Positions 17,478 through 27,600 of a DNA stretch of 64,000 nt are shown piece after piece (positions within the stretch are counted from its first letter, which is position 1; each line of letters opens with the position of its first letter). Made by a program: the position numbers and the translations under genes. The notes beneath the pieces are model-generated. The model saw only the letters and a program-made list of their open reading frames with translations, made no database searches and had not been told where the DNA came from. Source of the DNA: Hymenobacter wooponensis (GTDB lineage: Bacteria > Bacteroidota > Bacteroidia > Cytophagales > Hymenobacteraceae); assembly GCF_004745865.1 (NCBI RefSeq), contig NZ_SRKZ01000010.1, positions 1 to 64,000 on the forward strand. Reading direction: 5' to 3'.

Positions 17478-18602
17478 GTGTCTTCGTCTTCTGCTGCCCG
17501 CTGGAAACTTGTGTTAGGCTCGCCTGCTGATGCGGCGAATGAAATTCCGATGTCGCCGGACTATGGGCGCATGGATGATGTGCTGACGGCGCTCTACGGC
17601 AACGATGGCGAGCGGAAAGCCGGCTTGGGTGGCTCGGCCCCCAAGGTGAGCCGCTGGCTGGGCGACATTCGCACCTACTTTCCCTCCTCGGTAGTAGCCG
17701 TGATGCAGCAGGATGCCATGGACCGCCTAGGCCTGCAGCAACTGTTGCTGGAGCCCGAAATTCTGCGCACGGTGCAGGCCGACGTGCATTTGGTAGGCAC
17801 TCTGATGGCGTTGAGCCGGGTGATGCCGCAGAAGGTCAAGCATACGGCCCGTGAGGTGGTGGGCAAGGTAGTGCACGAGCTGGAGCAGAAGCTGGCCAAC
17901 CCGCTGCGCCAAGCCGTGCAGGGCGCCCTGAGCCGGGCGGTGCGCAACCCGCGCCCTCGCTACGCCGAAATCAACTGGGCCGCTACCATCCGGGCCAACC
18001 TTAAGCACTACCAGCCGGAGTATAAAACCATCGTTCCGGAAAAGCTGGTGGGCTACGGCCGGCGCGGACAGGCCCTCAAGGAAATTGTGCTGTGCGTAGA
18101 CCAAAGCGGCTCCATGGCCTCGTCGGTGGTGTACGCGGGCGTGTTTGGGGCGGTGTTGGCCTCTATTAAGGCCGTGAAAACCCACATGGTGGTGTTTGAT
18201 ACGGCCGTGGCCAATCTCTCCGAAAACCTGCAGGACCCAGTAGATCTGCTGTTTGGCGTGCAGCTCGGCGGGGGCACCGACATCAACCTGGCCCTCACCT
18301 ACTGCCAGCAGCTCATCACCCGCCCCACCGATACCATCCTGGTACTCATCAGCGACCTGTACGAGGGGGGCAATGAGCGCGAAATGCTCAAGCGCGCCGC
18401 TACTCTAAAAGCGGCCGGCGTGACCATAGTAGCCCTGCTGGCCCTCTCCGACGACGGCGCCCCGAGCTTCGACCGGCGGATGGCCGAGAAACTGGCGGCG
18501 CTGGGTATTCCTAGCTTTGCCTGCACCCCGGCGGAATTTCCGCCGCTGATGGCCGCCGCCATTCAGGGCCAAGAGCTTAAGGGCAGCTACGGGCAAGCCT
18601 GA
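17478..18602 (+). CDS. vWA-domain protein of the DUF5682-associated type
   Basis: The 374-residue protein has a helical N-terminal half beginning WKLVLGSPAD and PMSPDYGRMDDVLTALYG. A C-terminal von Willebrand A domain follows with a complete MIDAS: DQSGSMASS at about residue 210, the Thr of GGGTDINLAL and the Asp of ISDLYEGG. vWA domains of this kind bind Mg2+ and work with MoxR-type AAA+ ATPases in protein remodelling. The same N-terminal type is usually encoded next to DUF5682 proteins; here that gene is 13.5 kb upstream on the same strand. The start is GTG 17478. It is followed after 45 bases by the glycosidase gene. Confidence 0.88.
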   Translation: MSSSSAARWKLVLGSPADAANEIPMSPDYGRMDDVLTALYGNDGERKAGLGGSAPKVSRWLGDIRTYFPSSVVAVMQQDAMDRLGLQQLLLEPEILRTVQADVHLVGTLMALSRVMPQKVKHTAREVVGKVVHELEQKLANPLRQAVQGALSRAVRNPRPRYAEINWAATIRANLKHYQPEYKTIVPEKLVGYGRRGQALKEIVLCVDQSGSMASSVVYAGVFGAVLASIKAVKTHMVVFDTAVANLSENLQDPVDLLFGVQLGGGTDINLALTYCQQLITRPTDTILVLISDLYEGGNEREMLKRAATLKAAGVTIVALLALSDDGAPSFDRRMAEKLAALGIPSFACTPAEFPPLMAAAIQGQELKGSYGQA

Positions 18603-18647
18603 CCCGGTCGGCTTCGGGTAGTGCAAGAATTAATGGCCGTCGTACTT

Positions 18648-20960
18648 ATGCAACGCATCCTCTTTCTGGCTTTCCTGCTCCTGTCCGTCGCCATGCAAGC
18701 GCAACCTATCCCCGCCAAAACCACGCTCTTTGACGATGGCTGGCGCTTCCACCGAGGTGGCGCTCAGGGTGCCGAGAAACCCCAGTTTAACGATACCGAC
18801 TGGCGCCTTCTCGACCTGCCCCACGACTGGAGCATTGAAGATGTACCGGGCACCAACTCGCCCTTCAACAAGGATGCCGTTAGCCAAGCCAACGGCGGCT
18901 TCACCACGGGCGGCACCGGCTGGTACCGCAAAACCTTCCGGCTGCCCCGGGCCCACAAAGGTCAGCGCGTGCAGGTGCAGTTTGATGGCGTGTATATGAA
19001 TGCAGAGGTATGGCTGAATGGCCAGCTTCTGGGCACCCACCCCTACGGCTACACCAGCTTCTGGTACGATATAACCGACAAGGTGCAGCCAGAGGCCGAC
19101 AACGTGCTGGCGGTGCAGGTGCGCAACGAAGGCCTCAACAGCCGCTGGTATTCAGGTTCGGGCATTTACCGGCACGTGTGGCTCACGGTGCAGGAACCAG
19201 TGCACGTAGGCCAATGGGGCACGTATATTACTACCCCGCAAATCACGCCGGAGGCGGCCCAGGTACAGGCTGAAACCCAGCTCTTCAATGAAAGCAGCGA
19301 AGTGGCTCCCCTGCGGCTCATCACTAGGCTGCGTAGCCCCGCAGGCCGGGAAGTGGCCCGCACCGAAGCAAGCCAAACACTTGCTGCCGGCGCCTCGGCC
19401 ACGCTGGCGCAAACCCTCACGGTGAAAGCCCCCGAGCGCTGGTCAGTAGACAAGCCGGCGATATATATGGCCATTACGGAAGTGTATCAGCGTGACCAGC
19501 TGGTTGATCGGGTGGAAGCGCCTTTCGGTATTCGCTCCATCTCATTTGATGCGCAAACTGGTTTTCAGCTCAACGGGCAGCCGCTGAAGCTGCGGGGTGG
19601 CTGTATTCACCACGACAATGGCCCCCTCGGCGCTCGGGCCTACGACCGAGCCGAGGAGCGCAAGATTGAGCTATTGAAGGCCAGTGGCTTTAACGCCATC
19701 CGCTGCTCGCACAATCCGCCCTCCCCGGCCCTGCTCGCGGCCTGCGACCGACTGGGAATGCTGGTAATTGACGAGGCGTTTGACATGTGGCGCGAGGCCA
19801 AGAACCCCTACGACTACCACCTCTACTTCGACCAATGGTGGCAGCAAGACGTGGCCAATATGGTGCGCCGCGACCGAAACCACCCGTCCATTATTCTCTG
19901 GAGCATCGGCAACGAGATACCCGAGCGCGGCACCCCGGCCGGCGCCGCCACCGCCCGCCAGTTGGTGAGCTACCTCCGCACCCTCGATGCTACCCGGCCC
20001 ATCACGGCCGGCGTGAACGACTTAGGACCTGATAAAGACCTCTATTTCGCGGAATTGGACGTGTCAGGCTACAACTACGCTGCCGGCGGCGACCACCACA
20101 AACCCGATATCTACGCCCAAGACCACGCCCGCCTCCCGAAGCGGGTGATGTTCGGCTCGGAGTCGTACCCCCTGGAGGCGTTTGGCAGCTGGATGGCGGT
20201 GTTGGACCACCCCTACGTGGTGGGCGATTTTGTCTGGACGGCGTTTGATTACATCGGTGAAGCCAGCATTGGCTGGCTGGGCTATTGGCAATACCAGCAC
20301 TTTTACCCCTGGAACCTGGCCTACTGCGGCGACCTAGACATCTGCGGCTGGAAACGGCCGCAGTCGTACTACCGCGATGCGCTGTGGAAGCCCAATCAAG
20401 TGTCCCTTTTCGTGAAGCCACCCGCACCGTCCTTCCCCCTAAACCCCAACAAGGAAGAGTGGAGCAAGTGGGAATGGCACGATGTGGTAGCCGACTGGAC
20501 CTGGCCCGTCCAGGAGAATCACCCCCTTACCGTGGAGGTATATTCTTCCTGCGAGCAGGTGGAGCTGCTGCTGAATGGGCGGAGCCTGGGCCTGAAGCCT
20601 ACCAACCGCGCCTCCCAATTCACGGCCACCTTTACAGTGCCCTACCAGCCGGGAGAGCTAAAGGCCATCGGCCGCAACGGCCGCAAGCAGGTAAGCACCG
20701 CCACCTTGCGCACGGCCGCCCAGCCCATGCGCCTCGCCCTCACTGCCGACCGTAAAACCCTCACTGCCAACAATCAGGATTTAAGCTACATCACGGTAGA
20801 ACTTCTCGATGCCCAGGGCACCCGGCACCCAAAGGCCGAGAATGCCTTGAAGTTTGAGGTAACCGGGCCGGGAGTAGTGGTTGGCGTGGGCAATGCCAAG
20901 CCGAACAGCCTCGAAAGCTACCAGCAGCCCCAGCGCAACGCCTGGCAGGGTCGGGCCTAA
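18648..20960 (+). CDS. glycoside hydrolase family 2 (beta-galactosidase-like), C-terminally shortened by a stop codon
   Basis: The protein has a signal peptide (ATG 18648), then the GH2 jelly-roll (FDDGWRFHRGG, LDLPHDWSIED), the immunoglobulin-like domain and the TIM barrel. The barrel carries the acid/base Glu in WSIGNEIPERG at about residue 420 and the probable nucleophile Glu in MFGSESYP at about 504. DUF4982 and C5-type beta domains follow. Members remove terminal sugars from polysaccharides in the periplasm. The frame is stopped by TAA at 20958-20960. Without that codon it would continue VIVKSTGQPGTITLRATAEG to a natural TAG at 21054-21056, the expected end of the last domain. Thus 31 residues are lost. 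The catalytic part is intact, but the last beta sandwich would be incomplete. Confidence 0.9.
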   Translation: MQRILFLAFLLLSVAMQAQPIPAKTTLFDDGWRFHRGGAQGAEKPQFNDTDWRLLDLPHDWSIEDVPGTNSPFNKDAVSQANGGFTTGGTGWYRKTFRLPRAHKGQRVQVQFDGVYMNAEVWLNGQLLGTHPYGYTSFWYDITDKVQPEADNVLAVQVRNEGLNSRWYSGSGIYRHVWLTVQEPVHVGQWGTYITTPQITPEAAQVQAETQLFNESSEVAPLRLITRLRSPAGREVARTEASQTLAAGASATLAQTLTVKAPERWSVDKPAIYMAITEVYQRDQLVDRVEAPFGIRSISFDAQTGFQLNGQPLKLRGGCIHHDNGPLGARAYDRAEERKIELLKASGFNAIRCSHNPPSPALLAACDRLGMLVIDEAFDMWREAKNPYDYHLYFDQWWQQDVANMVRRDRNHPSIILWSIGNEIPERGTPAGAATARQLVSYLRTLDATRPITAGVNDLGPDKDLYFAELDVSGYNYAAGGDHHKPDIYAQDHARLPKRVMFGSESYPLEAFGSWMAVLDHPYVVGDFVWTAFDYIGEASIGWLGYWQYQHFYPWNLAYCGDLDICGWKRPQSYYRDALWKPNQVSLFVKPPAPSFPLNPNKEEWSKWEWHDVVADWTWPVQENHPLTVEVYSSCEQVELLLNGRSLGLKPTNRASQFTATFTVPYQPGELKAIGRNGRKQVSTATLRTAAQPMRLALTADRKTLTANNQDLSYITVELLDAQGTRHPKAENALKFEVTGPGVVVGVGNAKPNSLESYQQPQRNAWQGRA

Positions 20961-21056
20961 GTCATTGTGAAATCCACGGGGCAGCCCGGCACCATCACAC
21001 TACGCGCCACGGCAGAAGGGCTTCCGCCCGCTAGCATTTCGCTGGAATCGCGCTAG

Positions 21057-21461
21057 TCTCTGTAGATGGCAAAAAGATTGCCGGGGTGAGCGTAGCTGAA
21101 CAATTCGCCTGCTGCTGGTGCTCACTACAAAGCACGGCTCGCCTGTGAGAGACTGGCCTAGAAAACTTGTGCTGACGTGACAAGCTCCTTCCTTCGTCAG
21201 GATGCCGTGTGGGAGTAGGCGTAACGCATGGTTGACTACGCCAACGTCAGGCTTGGCTGCGCTCAGCATGGAGGGCTCACGAAGAGAAAACAGTCATTTC
21301 GCTTACTCTAAGCACACTCTAGGCCACCTGAAGTCTTTTCTTAGCTGGAGTTCCACTAAGCTAGTGGCCTAGCTATTCACTCAGACTTGGGGAATGCAAC
21401 GTCGCACCTGCCAGTAGGCTCCTGCTCTTACTCCTACCGCATAGCCACTTTCTAGCTCTTC
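21057..21461. other. spacer between GH2 and S41 genes
   Basis: No credible gene is seen. Three GGCCTAG/CTAGGCC words occur (near 21153, 21325 and 21367). Degenerate fragments of family D-like repeat are visible around 21180-21275, ending GCGCTCAGCATGG, but the arms no longer pair well. A promoter for the S41 gene should lie here. Confidence 0.4.
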
Positions 21462-23228
21462 GTGCTACAATCTTTATTGTTCCTGCTGCCTGCTCTCGCC
21501 ACGGCTGCTCCCGATACCCTTACCCCACGTGAAACCCGCAACCTCACGGCCCTAGGCCAGGCGGCCGGTGCTATCAAATACTTCTACCCGAACCGCCACA
21601 CTGCCCAAGTCAGCTGGGAAACGATTCTCGTGCGCAGCATTCCGGCGGTTAGGCGGGCGCCTACCGATGCCACCCTCGCTGTTACCCTCGACAGCTTGTT
21701 CCGAACCCTGGCACCCGCAGCACACATAACGGCAGGCCCGGCGGTGCCCTCTCAGACTGGCCTAGCGCAGGCTGGCACCGGGCCTTTTTATTATTGGGAG
21801 CATCAGGGGTTAGCGCTGGATAAAAAGGGGCTGCCGGTGGTGCGGGCCATGTTTCAGCTGGGCGGGCTATCCTATTCCAGCACTATTCGGGCGGCAGAAG
21901 GTCCCGAAGCCGATAAGTTGTTTCAAGGCCAGCAGCACTATACGGTTCGACTTCTGGATTCTCTTAGCCTCACTTTTCCTCTCCTCCTCCCGCGGGCTCA
22001 GTACCAGCAACGGCTGCCCTACCAACCAGGTCGCTCAGTACCCCGGTTAAGTGCCGCTACTTCTGCCCAGCGCCTAACTACAGTACTGCTGAGTTGGAAC
22101 ATTCTGCAGCACTTTTACCCCTACCGAGCCGTGCTGGACAGCGCCCGATGGCAGCAGGCATTGCCCCTAGCCCTGCAGCACGCAGCCCGCGCCACTACCG
22201 AGGCCGAGCTGCTGACGGCCTGCCGCACCATGCTAGCCAAGCTTCCAGACCGCCACGTAGCCATCAGCCCCAAAACCCGCACGGGCTTGCACGTAATTTC
22301 GCCGCCCTGGGCGCTGCAGCTCCGCCTGATAGAGGAGCAGGTAGTGGTGCAACAGGTGCCCCCAAACCTGGCGCCACAGCTCTTGCCGGGCGCCGTGCTG
22401 ACGCACGTAAATAGCCAGCCGGTAGCAGCACTGCTAGGCCAGTTGCAGGGCACCATACCAGCTACGTCTTCGGCCGTAGCTCGCCAATTGGCTACCGAGG
22501 CGTTGCTGACTTATGTATCTGCGGGGGCATCGTCGGCCCGGTTTACGTTTCGTGATGCGCAGGAGCACGAGCAGACCTATACTCTAGCCTTTCGGAAATT
22601 GCGAGGCAGTATGTACCATCAGCCGCCAGTGGTGCGGGAAGTGGCGCCCGGCATTTACTTTCTGGATGCTGCCCGCCTGCGTTACCCTGACTTCCTGCGG
22701 GCACTGCCGCAGTTGCAGGCGGCCCGCGGCGTAATAATAGACCTGCGCCAGCGGCCTTCCTACGACCTGCTGAGGGTACTGCCGCACTTCTCGGCCCATC
22801 CGCTACTGCCCGATAGCACGGCCACGCCGGTACTCCGCCAGCCTAATTTTACGCAAGCCACTTTCCTGGGCTCTGCCTCCCGGCCCATCGTGGCGCAGCC
22901 GCCCTTGCTCACGGCCCGCAAGGTATTCTTAACTGGCCCGCATACTTACAGCTACGGCGAAACCGTGGCCGAGCTAGTGCGGCGCCACCAGTTGGGCGTG
23001 CTGCTAGGCCAAACCACCGGCGGTACCAACGGGGAAATGAATTTTGCCGCCATTGGCCGAGTCTATCAACTCAGCTGGACCGGCCGCCGCATTGTAGGCC
23101 GCGGTCAGCCATACCAAGGCACTGGCCTAGCGCCTGATATTGCCGTGCAACCTAGTCTTTCACACATTGTGCAGGGGCAGGATGCCGAATTACTGCGAGC
23201 CGTGGAGTGGCTGCAGCAGACTCCGTAA
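21462..23228 (+). CDS. S41-family peptidase, secreted
   Basis: The 588-residue protein starts at GTG 21462 with a short signal peptide (LLFLLPALATAAP). The N-terminal helical region has FYPNRHTAQVSW. A PDZ-like stretch lies around residues 275-320 (PPNLAPQLLPGAVLTHVNSQPV). The C-terminal protease domain holds the catalytic Ser in HTYSYGETVAELV at about residue 498 and the family loop GVLLGQTTGGTNG. S41 (tail-specific/tricorn-like) peptidases cleave from C-terminal recognition tags, here in the periplasm. The gene appears monocistronic. No specific substrate can be inferred. Confidence 0.88.
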   Translation: MLQSLLFLLPALATAAPDTLTPRETRNLTALGQAAGAIKYFYPNRHTAQVSWETILVRSIPAVRRAPTDATLAVTLDSLFRTLAPAAHITAGPAVPSQTGLAQAGTGPFYYWEHQGLALDKKGLPVVRAMFQLGGLSYSSTIRAAEGPEADKLFQGQQHYTVRLLDSLSLTFPLLLPRAQYQQRLPYQPGRSVPRLSAATSAQRLTTVLLSWNILQHFYPYRAVLDSARWQQALPLALQHAARATTEAELLTACRTMLAKLPDRHVAISPKTRTGLHVISPPWALQLRLIEEQVVVQQVPPNLAPQLLPGAVLTHVNSQPVAALLGQLQGTIPATSSAVARQLATEALLTYVSAGASSARFTFRDAQEHEQTYTLAFRKLRGSMYHQPPVVREVAPGIYFLDAARLRYPDFLRALPQLQAARGVIIDLRQRPSYDLLRVLPHFSAHPLLPDSTATPVLRQPNFTQATFLGSASRPIVAQPPLLTARKVFLTGPHTYSYGETVAELVRRHQLGVLLGQTTGGTNGEMNFAAIGRVYQLSWTGRRIVGRGQPYQGTGLAPDIAVQPSLSHIVQGQDAELLRAVEWLQQTP

Positions 23229-23276
23229 GTCTAACCGGGTAACCAGCCACGCAGCCTACTAAGCCACGGCGGAAGG

Positions 23277-23304
23277 CTTGCTACCGGTATCGATTACGGT
23301 AGCA
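23277..23304. repeat. perfect nine-base hairpin after the S41 gene
   Basis: TTGCTACCG and CGGTAGCAA flank a ten-base loop, about 50 bases past the S41 stop. There is no T-run, so it is either a weak terminator or a 3'-end stabilising hairpin. Confidence 0.45.
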
Positions 23305-23513
23305 AGTAGCTAGTTCTTTGCACGATACGATTTGGATTTTGCCGAACAAAAGATGCCTTGTACTAGGGAATCACTTCCTTTTTCCCCGTTTATTTGTGCA
23401 CCTCCAATGAGTAGTTTAGCCTCTTTCCAAGAGGAGACGCGCGCAGCTACAATCACCCAACCGATTGACTGGCGCGCCAGCTAGGCCACTTATGCTTTGA
23501 CTACAAACACCTT

Positions 23514-24473
23514 ATGATGAAGATTAAAAAGGCCGTTATTACGGCGGCGGCCCGCGGCGTGCGGCTCTACCCAGTAGCTGATACTATCCAAAAGTCCATG
23601 CTGCCCGTCGTTGACGTGGATGGCCTCCACAAACCGGTCATTCAGATTATTGCCGAGGAAGCTTTCAGCAGTGGTATTGAGGAGTTGTGCATTGTTTGTG
23701 CCCCCGGCGACGGGGAGCGGTACCTGGCCGCTTTCCACTCCCTGCGCGATACGCTGCTTAAATCATACCAGGGCATTGATTGGGCCAAGCAGGAAGCGGA
23801 GAAGATTGACCACCTGCTCAGCCGGACGCAGTTTGCGGAGCAGCAGGAGGCCCGCGGCTATGGCCACGCCGTGTACTGCGCCAAGGAGTTCGTAAATGGC
23901 GAGCCGTTCTTGTTGATGTTGGGTGATTACCTCTACGTATCAGATGTACCTCGGCAGCGCTGCGCCGCCCAGCTGCTGGAGCTGGCCGGGCAGGAAGGAT
24001 GCGCCGTATCGGCCGTAAACCCCACTATTGAGCACCAGGTAAGCCGTTATGGCACCGTTACGGGTAAGCACGTAGCGGGCCAGGTAGGAATTTATCAGAT
24101 TGATAAAATCATTGAGAAGCCTTCTTTGAGCCTGGCTGAGCTGGAGCTGCAAACGCCTGGCCTACGCGCTGGCTACTACCTGTGTTTCTTCGGCATGCAC
24201 GTGCTCACGCCCGCTATTTTCACCATTCTGGAGTCGCAGATGGCCCAGGACAACACCAACGTCCTCCTCACGCCCGCCCTGCAAGAGCTGGCCGCTTCTG
24301 ATAAGTACCTGGCCCTGGAAGTGAAAGGCAGCCGCTACGACCTCAGCCGCAAGCAAGGCCTGCTCCGCGCCCAAATAGCCCTAGGCCTGGCCGGCGAAGC
24401 CCACGACGAAACCCTCACCACCCTGGTAGAGCTGCTTGCCGAAGCCAACGCCCGCAAGCCCCAGCAGAACTAA
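23514..24473 (+). CDS. sugar-phosphate nucleotidyltransferase (GalU/GlmU-like N-terminal fold)
   Basis: The 319-residue protein opens AVITAAARGVRLYPVADT and QKSMLPVVD, the nucleotide-binding signature of sugar-1-phosphate nucleotidylyltransferases in a Bacteroidota variant in which the usual GxGTR glycines and the PK lysine-proline are changed. Later blocks GYGHAVYCAKEFV and FLLMLGDYLYVSD contain the metal-binding Asp. It likely makes an NDP-sugar (UDP-glucose type) from NTP and sugar-1-phosphate. It lies directly upstream of a fused kinase/UDP-sugar pyrophosphorylase, suggesting a joint role in NDP-sugar supply. The start is ATG 23514; a second Met follows immediately. Confidence 0.88.
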   Translation: MMKIKKAVITAAARGVRLYPVADTIQKSMLPVVDVDGLHKPVIQIIAEEAFSSGIEELCIVCAPGDGERYLAAFHSLRDTLLKSYQGIDWAKQEAEKIDHLLSRTQFAEQQEARGYGHAVYCAKEFVNGEPFLLMLGDYLYVSDVPRQRCAAQLLELAGQEGCAVSAVNPTIEHQVSRYGTVTGKHVAGQVGIYQIDKIIEKPSLSLAELELQTPGLRAGYYLCFFGMHVLTPAIFTILESQMAQDNTNVLLTPALQELAASDKYLALEVKGSRYDLSRKQGLLRAQIALGLAGEAHDETLTTLVELLAEANARKPQQN

Positions 24474-24514
24474 AGGGTAGTGGAAGGTGGCCTAGAAGGA
24501 CAGATGTCCCAGCA

Positions 24515-24609
24515 CGTCATGTCGAGCTTGTCGAGACATCTTGCGTGCTGATGTTGCAATAGTAACCCAACGTCAGCACGCAAGATGTCTCGACAAGCTC
24601 GACATGACG
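24515..24609. repeat. family A stem-loop, gene-free copy
   Basis: Perfect 37-base inverted arms at 24515-24551 and 24573-24609 (core GAGCTTGTCGAGACATC) surround a 21-base loop containing GTTGCAATAGTAACCCAAC. Outer GGTGGCCTAGA and TCTAGGCCACT words also mirror each other. The loop closely matches the sequence just inside the left arm of the GIY-YIG element. Confidence 0.92.
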
Positions 24610-24673
24610 ACCTTTCTTAGTTGTTCTAGGCCACTCCTACCGAGGATCTACTCCATAAAACCTACGCATCTTC

Positions 24674-27600
24674 ATGAATGCATTTATAGATACTATTACC
24701 TCCACTGACCCAGCGGTGCGGAACCGGTCGTTTTACGACTTGAGCCGCGGGCTTTCGGCCCGTGCGCTGCTGCAGCACCTGCGGGAGCTGGACGAGTTCC
24801 GGAAGGCCACGCCCAACCTCTACGACAAGGTGCGGGCCATCCTATTTCTGTACGCGGGCTTCCGGTTCTTCCTGCAGGAGTCGCCGGAAATTGCGCCCGT
24901 GGGCAACATTCCGTACGCGGGCTTTGAGGACCTGCTGGGACGCCGGTTTGAGCACGCCATCAGCACATTTTTGAAGGAGTTGGACACGCACGGGCCCAAC
25001 GCCACGCTGTTCAGCGCCCTGGCCGAGAGCTACCACCACCTTTCCTTCCAGATTCTGGCCGACCAGGTGCGCAAGAGCGTGCGCTCTAGCAAGGGCAACC
25101 AGTGGATGTTCCGCGTAGGCCACCAGGAAGAGCACCCCATCCGGATTCACCCGCAGCTGCTCCAGCGCCAGGAAGGCAGCTTGTTCTACCCCGTCCTGCA
25201 CGAGAGCACCTCCGTGCGCATGGACCTTACACACAGCGGCTGGTCGGATATTTTCTTCCTGGGCATGGACTACCCCGAGGGCGCCCGCGTGGTGAACCTC
25301 TCCATCGACCTGGGCATGTTCGGGCGCGACAAAGACATTCTGCCGCCCCTGCACGCCTACGTGCGCGTGATTCCGGACCCGGTGCTGCGTTTGACCAGCA
25401 TCGACCTGAACACCACCAAGGACATCCACGACCTAGCCGACCTTTTCAACTTCGGCAATGACTATTTGAGCTTGGTGAAAGCCGGCGTCATTGCCTCCGG
25501 TATGATTCCGCCCTCTTTTGAAGGCACCAACCAAAGCCTCCCCGATATTCTGGCCCGCATGGTGGCGCCGGGTATGGGTATTGAGCTGGTTACCAAGGTA
25601 AACGATATTCCGAAAGGCTCACGCTTCGCGGTGTCTACCAACCTGCTAGGCTCCATCATCAGCTTGCTGATGCGCGCCACCGGCCAGACTCAGCAGCTGA
25701 CGGGTGGCCTACAGGAGAGCGAGCGGCGTTTGGTGGCCTCGCGGGCTATTCTGGGCGAGTGGATTGGCGGTTCAGGCGGCGGCTGGCAGGACTCGGGCGG
25801 CGTGTGGCCGGGCATCAAGGCCATTCAGGGCACGTTTGCGCAGCCCGGCGACCCGGAGTACGACATCAGTCGCGGCACGCTGCTGCCGCGCCACCGGGTG
25901 CTGGAGGGCGAGGAAGTGCACCCCGAAATGGAGGAGCGCATTATGAAGTCGTTGGTGCTCATGCACGGCGGCATGGCCTCCAACGTAGGCCCCATCCTGG
26001 AGATGGTAACCGAAAAGTACCTGCTCCGCGGCCAACAGGAAACCGCTGCCCGCCAGCAAACCAACGAGGTATTCGACAACATTCTGGCCGCCATCCGGGA
26101 GGGTGATATTCAGAAGCTGGGCGCCAACACGGCCCGCAACTTCGAGGGGCCCATCAAAACCATTATTCCCTGGGCTACCACCTACTTTACTGAGCAGCTG
26201 ATTGCCAAAGCCAAGAAGGAGTTTGGGGCTGATTACTACGGCTTCCTGATGCTGGGCGGCATGTCGGGCGGCGGCATGGGCATGTTTGTGAACCCCGACA
26301 AGTACGAGCACTACAAGGTGCGGGTGCTGGAGCTGTTGCGCCAAACCAAGCAGGAGCTATCGGCTTCGCTGCCGTTTGCCATGGAGCCGGTAGTGTACAA
26401 CTGGAGCATCAACAAGCGCGGCACCTGGGCCAGCCTGCACCAGGGCGCCGAGGCGCTGATGCCCGAGCAGTATTACGCCATCCATGTGTCGCAGCTGGTG
26501 AAGCAGGAGCCGGAAACCATTGCCTACATCCGGCGCGCGGAAATCGACTTCTTCACCACCCACTGCGAGCAAAACAACCTGGCTTACCCCCTGCTGCGCA
26601 CCATCGTTAGCAACCTATTCAAGGTATCGGACCCCACAGCCCAGGGCAACCGAAGCACGGAAAACGAGAAGGCGGAGCGCATCAAGCAGGAAAACGGCTT
26701 CGACTACATTCAGCACGAAGACATTCGGGAGGAGCTGCAGAAAGGCCGTATTGGTCTCTCGCGCAACCGCCTCTCCGACGACACCACCATTGAGGACGTG
26801 CAAACGCCCGACGTGGTGCAGTTCGATAGCCTAGGCCAGTACGAGGCCGCCGGTGAAGAAGCTATTCGGGCCAATAAAGTAGCCGTGCTGAGCCTAGCCG
26901 CCGGCGTAGGCAGCCGCTGGACCAAAGGCGCCGGCGTTATTAAGGCCCTGAACCCCTTCGTGGAGTTCAACGGCCGTCACCGCAGCTTCCTGGAAATTCA
27001 CCTGGCCAAAACGCGCCGCGTGGCTCAGCAGTACGGCGCCGTTATTCCGCACGTAGTGGCTACCAGCTACCTCACGCACGAGCCCATCCGCAAGCAGCTG
27101 GCCTCTACCAGCAACTTTGGGTACTCGGGGCCGGTTTATCTCTCCGAGGGCCGCAGCATCGGGCAGCGTTTCGTGCCTACCGAGCGCGATTTGCGCTTTA
27201 TGTGGGAGGAAATGCCCCAGGAAACCCTCGACGAGAACAAGCAGAAAGTGCGCGACGCCGTGCGTGGCAGCATGATCAACTGGGCCAAAGGCAAGGGCGA
27301 AGGCACCGACTACGTCGACAACATTGCGGCTCAGCGGTTCTCGCCCCTAGGCCACTGGTACGAGGTATCGAACCTGCTACGTAACGGCACCCTGGCCCAA
27401 CTGCTGCGCGAGAATCCGCAGGTGGAAACCCTCATGCTCCACAACATCGACACCCTGGGTGCCGACGTGCACGCGGCAGCGCTGGGCTACCACCTAGCTT
27501 CCCGCAACGTGCTGACCTTCGAGGTAATACCGCGCCGCATCGAGGACCGCGGCGGCGGACTGGCCCGCGTGAACGGCCAAGTGCGCCTGCTGGAAGGCCT

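Noticed and set aside
24515..24609. Possible CRISPR repeat because the same repeat recurs
   Set aside because: Copies are dispersed inverted pairs in separate spacers, not direct repeats with regular unique spacers, and there are no cas genes.
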